Of a stretch of DNA of 64,000 nucleotides, positions 18,101 to 24,345 are shown piece after piece. How positions within the stretch are numbered: position 1 is the first letter of the stretch; every line of letters begins with the position of its first letter. Under the pieces are notes generated by a model. It saw only the letters and a program-made list of their open reading frames with translations. It ran no database searches and had not been told where the DNA came from. Source of the stretch: an uncultured Collinsella sp. (GTDB taxonomy: Bacteria > Actinomycetota > Coriobacteriia > Coriobacteriales > Coriobacteriaceae); assembly GCA_900541045.1 (NCBI GenBank), contig UQID01000003.1, positions 1-64,000 on the forward strand, read 5' to 3'. Made by a program: the position numbers and the translations under genes.

Positions 18101-19016
18101 CGATATCGATCACGTTGGAGTCGCCGGAGGAGTTGCAGGTGAGCGTGCCCACCTGCTGGGTGCAACCGGAGTCGGAGTAGACGCCGTAGGTCGCGCCGTC
18201 GAGCGAGTAGCACGGGTTGTTGTCGGAGATACCGGGGTTGGAGCTCGCCTTCTTGAGCTTCAGCTTGCCCTTGTTGTGGAAGGTGATGAGGCACTGGGTT
18301 CCGGTGCCGTAGTTGACGAGGTAGATCGTATCCTTGAATGACTGGGGTGCGGGCCCAGGCAAATTCTTGTCCAGATTCGCAAGGAACGTGCCCGCGTTGA
18401 TATTACCGTTGTAATAGAGAATGGTCTTATAGCACCAGTTGCGAAACGCGGCGGTCGTGCCCTGCATGCCGTACGCGCTGGAGCTCTTCGTGAGTGCCGA
18501 GAGGGCAATGTGCTGGATGGCAAGCATCTTGCTATAGTCCAGCGGCGTGCCGTCGTACCAGTTGAAGTTCCAAAGGCCCTTCGCCTTCGCCTCCTCGAAA
18601 CCCGGGCCCGTGGGGCCGTAGTAGAGGACCCTCGCCATACCGTCGAGGCGGTCTATCTTGGTCTGCTCACCGCCCCCTCCCGTATAGCACTTTGACCAGT
18701 CGCTTTCGATCGGAAGCTGCGCCTGGGCCGTTGAGGCGTCCAGCGGATGGCGTTTGGCAGGGTCGAGGCAGATCGCCGGCGTGCCCTCCGAGGTCGTCGA
18801 GTTGTACATGTAGAAGCCGCCGTAGTTCACGCGCTCACCGCGGGTGATCGTCTCGGACGATGCGGCATATGCCGCGGTCGGCGCCGGCACGACGGAGAGC
18901 ACCTGGCTCGTGATGAGAACCGCACCAGTACCGATGACCGCACCTTTCTTGAGACGGGCGCCGATGCGGCGGAAGAGCTTGCCGGCGCACTCCTTTATCT
19001 TTCCTCCAGGTCGCAT
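15171..19016 (-). CDS. VaFE/Cna-B repeat surface protein with thioester domain and sortase signal
   Basis: 1281 aa from the ATG at 19016 (ggagcagtc before it; an in-frame ATG lies at 19079). Order: signal peptide with hydrophobic stretch ending AAYAASS; a thioester-domain-like region at ~75-220 with Cys in TPAICLDPAKRHP and a Gln in MLAIQHIALSAL; collagen-binding-B-like domains; then four VaFE repeats, three with the typical YxLxGTLMDxxTG core; and a C-terminal LEQTG sorting signal, hydrophobic helix and RKRKM tail. Thioester domains bond covalently to host ligands and VaFE/Cna-B domains form self-made isopeptide bonds, so this is a stalk-like adhesin on the cell wall (inference from families). 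The sortase at 7462 may anchor it. A TGTCACC-type motif sits ~115 bp upstream. Confidence 0.9.
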   Translation of the reverse strand: MRPGGKIKECAGKLFRRIGARLKKGAVIGTGAVLITSQVLSVVPAPTAAYAASSETITRGERVNYGGFYMYNSTTSEGTPAICLDPAKRHPLDASTAQAQLPIESDWSKCYTGGGGEQTKIDRLDGMARVLYYGPTGPGFEEAKAKGLWNFNWYDGTPLDYSKMLAIQHIALSALTKSSSAYGMQGTTAAFRNWCYKTILYYNGNINAGTFLANLDKNLPGPAPQSFKDTIYLVNYGTGTQCLITFHNKGKLKLKKASSNPGISDNNPCYSLDGATYGVYSDSGCTQQVGTLTCNSSGDSNVIDIAPGTYYVKETKAGKSYALDEGVHKVNVSGGQTATVNVTDAPQNDPADMLVAKVDAETGKASPLGAGTLAGAEFTVKYYDGFYTQDNLPEKATRTWVLKTDAKGRTSLLGAQNKPDTYFVSGDSLYTSTDGYATLPIGTVSVQETKAPQGYLLTDSTVHVQQVTSNSATERVTSFVEPSEDAPTVREQVKRGDIAFNKVHGEDMTGLAGVPFKITSKTTGESHIAITDVNGILTTEASACPHTQNTNGNDAALNADGTVDESKLSIDNGLWFSGSKDAQTAADDSKGALPYDTYTFEELRCTANASLNLVRFEVSVSRDAYTIDRGTVDDNPIEIGTTATDGADGDHKLLASNQAEIVDSVSYKGLKKGTEYELKGTLMDAETGEALKGMDGKEITSTAKFTPKASSGKQKVKFKFDATLLGGHKAVVFERLYLDGKIQASHEDPEDEDQTVEFLPVEIGTIATDAADGDKSIGVGKAVTVEDEVSYKNLAKGREYTVTGTLMDSATGEPLKNADGNAVTASTTFEPEGTEGKVKVMFSVDTSTLSNKKLVVFEKLEADGNVIASHEDLTDEGQTVEVVPPEIKTSAADGADGDKEVTADGKATIVDTVKYTGLVPGTEYELQGTLMDAETGEALKGADGKEIAASAKFTPQDQDGTQDVTFTFDASELGGAKTVVFEKLFVDATLIGSHEDPTDKDQTVEISPSLKTTAATIQGSKVVKPEDEVAIVDTVHLRGLHPGQSYTLTASINKKADGTQLTLTDVKDASTLAGNGIQKGSDTGTSGTDLSKALVDVTGTGSFVNIPEGAKLTKNDDGTYTLTVPGATQDAADIVTKLSGDQVKLVTTGKDDKAEGDNAATETESSGKDSTLGTYEVIANGQVRFTPTVSDLDVDVPMVFKASDVAGQQAVVFESLQRDTDGKEVSKETDLEDTDQTIDIENAPEGKNLEQTGNWIIYAAIAAGVAACIAGIFLIFRKRKM

Positions 19017-19131
19017 GACTGCTCCATTCTCTCGGTTACCGGAGAGGGGACGCGGGTTTCTGGCTGCGTTTACGGGCATGCGTCCCCATGGTCTAACGTA
19101 CCGCCGGCATCGACGCTATGCCTGCCGATTT

Positions 19132-19152
19132 GGTGCCACGGGGTGACAGTTT
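19132..19152 (-). promoter_or_regulatory. direct-repeat motif TGTCACC-N4-GGCACCAAA
   Basis: On the minus strand the site reads ctgtcaccccgtggcacc followed by aaa, about 115 bp before the start of the VaFE surface protein gene. It is one of seven similar sites in the window, see 20839, 32595, 34297, 42724, 45217 and 52503. Confidence 0.55.
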
Positions 19153-19220
19153 TCGCCTACGGCACTCATTAGACCTATCGTTCTCACGCTACCGTGGGAG
19201 GTGTCCCCGTTGCCAGCATG

Positions 19221-19232
19221 GAACAAGTGTTC
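19221..19232. promoter_or_regulatory. LexA/SOS-box-like palindrome
   Basis: gaacaagtgttc fits the Gram-positive LexA consensus GAAC-RNRY-GTTC exactly. It lies 128 bp before the gene at 19361 and 205 bp before the surface protein gene on the other strand. Identical 12-mers occur at 32575 and 62574. Confidence 0.6.
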
Positions 19233-19360
19233 AGGTGAATTCGGGCCCGGTGAGATTGCTAGCGGTAAACTGGGTACTACAGAATGCCGGTCGGGTTTTT
19301 GACGACGTGAGCACAATGGCGCGCACGCGCCCTCGTCAACGATCAACCGGAGGAAAATAT

Positions 19361-19636
19361 ATGTTTGAAACTGATTGCAATGCGGGCGCCGATTCGACTC
19401 ATCGCGAGATGACGGTCCGTCAATTCCTCGAGAGCGTTCCCGGGGTGGGGGAACTGGTTGTCGTCACATGCGGAGGGTGGCCCACCTGCACCGTACATAT
19501 CGACTGTGAGGACTATTTTCGTATGCCCGCCGATATCGCCCATCGGAAGGTGCTGAATTCGAGTTTCGGATCGATCAAGGTCACGACTCGTGGACCGTTG
19601 CCCATGGATGTCCCTGTTCGATTCGTCGATTGTTAA
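19361..19636 (+). CDS. small hypothetical protein
   Basis: 91 aa, ATG at 19361 with an excellent ribosome binding site (aaccggaggaaaatat). N-terminal part REMTVRQFLESVPGVGELVV resembles a short helix plus strand; two Cys (VVVTCGG, IDCED). Not recognised. The frame extends upstream to 19118 but that part lacks a start signal. A LexA-like box lies upstream, so it may be damage-inducible (inference). Confidence 0.6.
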   Translation: MFETDCNAGADSTHREMTVRQFLESVPGVGELVVVTCGGWPTCTVHIDCEDYFRMPADIAHRKVLNSSFGSIKVTTRGPLPMDVPVRFVDC

Positions 19637-19748
19637 AAGTGAGTTTGGGACAGAAAGCTGCTAGCGAGAATCAGGGCGTCAGGGAATAGGGCTGCTCAGG
19701 CCTCCCGTCGCTGAATTACCGCGACAACCGTGCTTTGACGCCGGATTT

Positions 19749-19773
19749 GGGACCGTTCGGGATGAACGGTCCC
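19749..19773. terminator. hairpin terminator between convergent genes
   Basis: Arms gggaccgttc / gaacggtccc with a 5-bp loop, followed by atcattgtttgg. Lies between the end of 19361-19636 and the end of the minus-strand Fic gene. T run is weak. Confidence 0.5.
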
Positions 19774-19787
19774 ATCATTGTTTGGAG

Positions 19788-20765
19788 TTAAATCCGACGA
19801 GTGCGATGCGTCTTATTATCGGACTTGATCTCAGATCCGGTGTATTCAACTGAATCGAGGCTGGATTTCAACGATTTTGTGGAAGGGCCGACAAAGCCGG
19901 CGTCATCTTTAAAGTTCGGTCGCTCTATGCCCAATTTCACAAGTAGGCTATCGGACAAAGAGCGGTCAGCGAGCATAGGCGCTATCGTGGAAGCAAAATC
20001 GACCTGCATAGCCTCGGCATAGGATATAAGGGGAGTGGTTGCCCCCGCCCTAAACTCATCGAGAGAGGCGTAATAGGTTTCCTTCGAGGCATCCGTCACG
20101 ATAAAGGGAATGATTCCGGCGCGCAGGCATTCACGAAAGGCAATAGCCCTTCCAACCCTTCCGTTGCCGTCCGGGAAGGGGTGGATCGTCTCGAATCGAA
20201 CATGGAACCTGACGATATTCTCCAGGGACAGCTCGTATTTGTTATATTCCGAGACCAGGCGGTCGATTAACGAGGGGACCTCCTCTGGGCGCGCCGTTAT
20301 GACGCTTCCAACCCCGTTGCCCAGGATCTTCCACTGGCCTGGTACGTCCATCACCCCGGCCATGAGCTGCATATGGATCTCCTTGATGAATTCGGGGGTC
20401 AGTTCCCTGTCCAGCGAATCGAAAAGGAAATCGAACATTTTCGTATGGTTTGCCGTCTCACGGACGTTTCCGGGGGTAGTCGAGTCCGCGAGAATGGTAT
20501 CCCTGGTTTCGAAAACCGTCCTTGTCTGCCATTCCGTGAGAGAGCTGCCCTCAATCCTTTCATGGTTGAACACGAAAGAGACGATAGACGTCTCGTACAC
20601 GCCATTTGGGATACCGTCTTCGCGCTCGGAGGCGGTCTGCTCGATATAGCTGCGGACAAATTGCCGCTGTAATTCCCGGCTCAGGGGCATATCAGTACGC
20701 GGGCTATCGGCGGGGTTCTTTTCCTTTTTGGTCCCAGCAAGCAAATTGAATAATTTGTTAAACAT
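19788..20765 (-). CDS. Fic family protein (second copy)
   Basis: 325 aa if started at the ATG at 20765; an upstream in-frame ATG at 20807 is also possible. The catalytic motif HPFPDGNGRVGR is at residues 195-206. The N-terminal inhibitory-type helix reads NHERIEGSS (~67-75), with the E-G of the (S/T)xxxE(G/N) motif kept but His at the S/T position. The protein has an additional C-terminal ~90 residues compared with the Fic at 11697 (DKSLSDSLL.. region), ending in basic residues. Expected activity is AMP transfer to a target protein. The two copies are not close relatives outside the core, so they are separate acquisitions rather than a recent duplication. Confidence 0.88.
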   Translation of the reverse strand: MFNKLFNLLAGTKKEKNPADSPRTDMPLSRELQRQFVRSYIEQTASEREDGIPNGVYETSIVSFVFNHERIEGSSLTEWQTRTVFETRDTILADSTTPGNVRETANHTKMFDFLFDSLDRELTPEFIKEIHMQLMAGVMDVPGQWKILGNGVGSVITARPEEVPSLIDRLVSEYNKYELSLENIVRFHVRFETIHPFPDGNGRVGRAIAFRECLRAGIIPFIVTDASKETYYASLDEFRAGATTPLISYAEAMQVDFASTIAPMLADRSLSDSLLVKLGIERPNFKDDAGFVGPSTKSLKSSLDSVEYTGSEIKSDNKTHRTRRI

Positions 20766-20838
20766 ATATCCGCATACTCCGATAGACGTGCCGATTTCTA
20801 GGGACATTCTACCCCAGGTTGGCTTCCCTTCACGGTCG

Positions 20839-20861
20839 GTCTGTCACCCAATGGCACCAAA
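20839..20861 (+). promoter_or_regulatory. direct-repeat motif TGTCACC-N4-GGCACCAAA
   Basis: ctgtcacccaatggcaccaa lies ~140 bp upstream of the GTG start at 21002, ahead of the three tandem Tat-exported proteins. Part of the shared motif set. Confidence 0.55.
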
Positions 20862-21001
20862 CCGCCCGGCGCTGAGCGGATTGTCGTCTTACGCTTTTGA
20901 TGGGGCCGAATGCCCATGGGCGACCATGGGCTAGTGGCGGGCTGGTCGCCACAAGGCCCCGACCAACTGGTGGCTACCGTAGTTCCTTTGGAGGATATCG
21001 A

Positions 21002-21385
21002 GTGTTGGACAACCTTTCACTTATGGGGCCCGACGAGGATGAGCTCTCCCTCTCGGCGGCGGTGTCTTCCGCGACCCTCCTGCCCGCCTGCGCATACTCG
21101 GCCTATTCCATCATCGTCAACATCATGCCCGTGATGGGCAAGCGGGCCGCCCTGTTCTACCTGACGCGAGGGTCTGTTGAGACCATCTGGATCCCCGTCG
21201 CCATATTCACCTTCGCCCTTTTAGCGCGAAAGGTCGACGACTGGCGCTTTTACGCACTTACATCCTTGTTCGGGATAGCGGCATGCGTGCTTGCATCCAT
21301 GAGGCTGGATTTGTACCAGGCGGCCGTCTACGTTGCGGTGGCCCTGTGCTGCGGCCTGTCTGCCATCAAGTCGAGGGAGTGCTGA
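21002..21385 (+). CDS. small membrane protein heading the paralogue operon
   Basis: 127 aa from the GTG at 21002 (tttggaggatatcga before it). Four hydrophobic segments (SAAVSSATLLPACAYSAYSI, IWIPVAIFTFALLA, YALTSLFGIAACVLA, AAVYVAVALCCGLSA) suggest a four-helix inner-membrane protein. Not recognised. It ends one base before the first ~960-aa exported protein gene, so it belongs to that operon and could help its export or anchoring (inference). Confidence 0.65.
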   Translation: MLDNLSLMGPDEDELSLSAAVSSATLLPACAYSAYSIIVNIMPVMGKRAALFYLTRGSVETIWIPVAIFTFALLARKVDDWRFYALTSLFGIAACVLASMRLDLYQAAVYVAVALCCGLSAIKSREC

Positions 21386-21386
21386 G

Positions 21387-24275
21387 ATGAACTCCCGAAA
21401 TAAAAAGGAGATTGTCCGCGCCGAGGCGAAAAAGGCGACTGGAAATGAAGGCCGGTCCCATGGCGACGGGTCTGAAACTGGCATCTCCACGCCCATCTCG
21501 CGCCGCGGGCTCTTCGCTGCCCTCGCGGTTGCAGCCGGGCTGGGCATCCTATCGAGAAACCAGGCATATGCCCTTGCCGCGCAGAATTTCGGGCGCGGGC
21601 AGTGGATCGGCAACAAATGGGTGAACGGCTACATCTCGGGCGCGATCACGCATCCCCATCTTCAACGCGGGGTCAACGATTACTTTTTCGGCAAGTCCAC
21701 CAACAATGGCGCATGGAACGCCACTGCAAACGGCAGCCAGAAATTAATTGCAGAGTTCGCTTGCGTGGTGGAGTGTGACTGGTCTAACGAGCTATATGAC
21801 CATATCGTGTTTCGCCCGTTCTATTACTGCGCCTCGCTTAGCTCGAATGGCCATCCCCTCTGGTATGGCTCCGAGGATGGCGATGACAACCGAAGCTACG
21901 TATTCCTCAATGGCAATCCTGTCGGATCGTTTCAGGGAAACTTGATTAATAGCGGTTGGAGCACAGGTTGGCTCGCCAACGGGTTCTATGAGGGGCCCGG
22001 GTGCGATACCTTCGTTCGAAGGCAGGCTGCGCCCCATGATGAGAAGGTCCTGGCCCGAATGGACATCTGGAATGTCTGGGTGAACGGAGTTCCGGCAAAT
22101 AAAAACCCAAATGACATCAAGTTTCGCCGCTATGCCCCCAATAACGACATGTCCATCAACGTCGAAAAAATCAATATCGAAAATGACCTTACGCTTATGG
22201 GTGGCATTTTCAAGGTCATCCCAGTTACGGTGCCGGATCTGAGGCTCGATCTCATACAGGGCGGCTATGAGAACGGTATTCCCGTGGCCCGATACGAAAA
22301 CGGGCGCGGAACATGCCTCTGGCATGATTATGACGGCGTCAACCAGAATTGGATGTTCTGGCCAAATAAATCTGACGGCCTCGGGTGCTTTACCTTCTGT
22401 ATAGCGAACATGGTCGGACCGAATCTCGACCACGGCCTCGACAACGGGGGGCATACGTCTCCGACTATGGATAGGGGACATGCGGAAATCTGGCGCAACT
22501 CCGAGTCAACCAACCTCACAAACTCGTGGTGGGTTCATCATGAGCCGACCGTTACGAACGAAACAGATCACAAATGCTGGTTCATCACCTCGGACGCGGA
22601 TGGCCAGCGACTCGACACATGGGGCGCTACAAAGGATAGTACCGATTGCGTGGCCGTTTCCAGTCCTGCCTGTCCCGGCGCCTGGGCGAAACAGGTAAAT
22701 GCACAATGGATGATTGAGGAGGTCGCCTGCCATGGTGAGGTCGGTTTGTCCTCAGATGAGGCAAAGCCCGGCGATTCTCTAAAGATCCTCGGATGGCACA
22801 ATAAATTCAAGGACGAGACGAGGTACATTCGCCCTGCCAGCTGGGTGCTTGGCGCCAAGAATGAAAACGCTCTTCCCGTCTATCCAATCTTCCGCCTATA
22901 CATTAGCGACAGGGCAGAAGAAATTACCGAAGACAATGCGGTAATCATGGCATCGTGCCGAGTCGGTTCATGGGCAAATGGCAAACAGCAGACTGAGGCA
23001 TACTCGCATCGCCATATCGGATGGCCGCATGGCGGTCAGCCTATTTTCAGCCTTGAAATGAGGCTTCAGGATTCGAATTACAGCGGATCGATTCATTATG
23101 CCGCGCAGCGGTGGTATGGCGACGCATGGGATGAGGGGGCAGACGGAAGTAAGGTCTGCGCAAACGGAGCCCATGACACCGAGGCGATGGGCCGGGTAAA
23201 GGTATGGCTTACCGGAGATATTGCCGATAGGTATGACCTTGTCGTTAGGACCAAGCTCCTCAACGGCTCGTGCGCCTGGAGCGATCCCGTCTATGTCTAC
23301 AACTCAAAAGACAAACCGCTGACACTTGAGACGGCTCCAGCATGTGGGCTTGAACCCGACGGAAGCTCCAATACGAAGATTTCGGGTATGAACGTTCACC
23401 TTATTCGCAAGCCGACTGGAGCTCGTGTCGTGCGAGAGTTCAGTACCGATGAAAGCCTTAATATCACCGAAGATTTCGGATCTGGCTACCTATATGTCGC
23501 CGCCATGTTGGGGCTGCGTTTGCCTTCAAGAAACACCGATCGCATTTGGACCGACCGGTACCGCGGCACCGTCATCTCCAAACCCTGTCGCATCGAATCT
23601 GTTTGCGTCGAGTACTATGCGGACGGCATCGACGACGCTCACCTTGTATATCGTGATTCCAATGTCCATTCAGGTGACGCCTACGCACCTGTAGATGCGG
23701 CACTTGAGGCGGCTGGGAAGAAGCCCTGCAATCTCGATGCCCATTTCGGGGAGGATGCCGCCTCAGGTTTCACTGGATGGTTCAAGGATGCCGCTTTACT
23801 CAATCCAGCTGCCTCCCTTGAGATCCCCGAGAAGGGCGCATTGAGGCTGTATGGGCGCAACCGCTGCACATTGCGCATCGAATATGCGGAAGGATCGGTC
23901 GAGCCCGACACCGGAACCGTCTTCAAGAAGAAGCCGAGCGACAGGGCCGAGGTCGTTGACGGTGCACTTGGCCTGGTCGACTTTACCGGACGTAACGAGA
24001 AACACCGGCTTGACAAGATCGAACTGCCGGCCATCGGCGATGACGGGGTGGCACATGCGGCCTTCTATCGTGGTGAGTCGGTGACGTTCGCCGGGTCTGC
24101 CGACGTATTCACCAAGCTGGAGGACGGAACGTGGCGTCGCCTCGTCTTCAAGGGCTACATGCCCGATAAGGCTGGGGGGTCGCCTCTCTCGACAATCAAG
24201 ATGGAACGCGACACGACCGTGTACGCAATGTGGGCGTATGCGGAATCGGACGGCGTCGCCACGGCAAAGAAGTAA
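21387..24275 (+). CDS. Tat-exported surface protein, paralogue 1
   Basis: 962 aa. A twin-arginine signal (TPISRRGLFAALAVAAGLGI, ~residues 33-55) is followed by a large extracytoplasmic protein rich in Trp, Asn and Gly. The first ~300 residues contain a region like HLWYG..YNxxLYDHxxFRPFYYC, shared by all three paralogues; the middle has a ricin-like QNWMFW segment; the last ~200 residues hold a conserved module (YYADGIDDAHLVY, LYGRNRCTLRIEYAEGS, DGTWRR, then an alternating RDTTVYAMWAYAESDGV end). No LPXTG signal or transmembrane anchor is visible. Function is not known; size, export and copies point to surface adhesion or host glycan binding (inference). Three copies follow each other in one direction. 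Confidence 0.75.
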   Translation: MNSRNKKEIVRAEAKKATGNEGRSHGDGSETGISTPISRRGLFAALAVAAGLGILSRNQAYALAAQNFGRGQWIGNKWVNGYISGAITHPHLQRGVNDYFFGKSTNNGAWNATANGSQKLIAEFACVVECDWSNELYDHIVFRPFYYCASLSSNGHPLWYGSEDGDDNRSYVFLNGNPVGSFQGNLINSGWSTGWLANGFYEGPGCDTFVRRQAAPHDEKVLARMDIWNVWVNGVPANKNPNDIKFRRYAPNNDMSINVEKINIENDLTLMGGIFKVIPVTVPDLRLDLIQGGYENGIPVARYENGRGTCLWHDYDGVNQNWMFWPNKSDGLGCFTFCIANMVGPNLDHGLDNGGHTSPTMDRGHAEIWRNSESTNLTNSWWVHHEPTVTNETDHKCWFITSDADGQRLDTWGATKDSTDCVAVSSPACPGAWAKQVNAQWMIEEVACHGEVGLSSDEAKPGDSLKILGWHNKFKDETRYIRPASWVLGAKNENALPVYPIFRLYISDRAEEITEDNAVIMASCRVGSWANGKQQTEAYSHRHIGWPHGGQPIFSLEMRLQDSNYSGSIHYAAQRWYGDAWDEGADGSKVCANGAHDTEAMGRVKVWLTGDIADRYDLVVRTKLLNGSCAWSDPVYVYNSKDKPLTLETAPACGLEPDGSSNTKISGMNVHLIRKPTGARVVREFSTDESLNITEDFGSGYLYVAAMLGLRLPSRNTDRIWTDRYRGTVISKPCRIESVCVEYYADGIDDAHLVYRDSNVHSGDAYAPVDAALEAAGKKPCNLDAHFGEDAASGFTGWFKDAALLNPAASLEIPEKGALRLYGRNRCTLRIEYAEGSVEPDTGTVFKKKPSDRAEVVDGALGLVDFTGRNEKHRLDKIELPAIGDDGVAHAAFYRGESVTFAGSADVFTKLEDGTWRRLVFKGYMPDKAGGSPLSTIKMERDTTVYAMWAYAESDGVATAKK

Positions 24276-24283
24276 ATACGAAC

Positions 24284-24312
24284 CGGGACGGAGGCGCGGC
24301 CTCCGTCCCGAG
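24284..24312 (+). repeat. conserved inter-paralogue hairpin 1
   Basis: Arms gggacggaggc / gcctccgtccc, 5-10 bp after the stop of paralogue 1, then gggaggtgcgcgtag leads into the next ATG. The same unit recurs after paralogues 2 and 3. Could be an attenuator setting the ratio of the copies, or a footprint of the duplication. Confidence 0.7.
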
Positions 24313-24345
24313 GCCGCGCATGTCCCTTACGGGAGGTGCGCGTAG

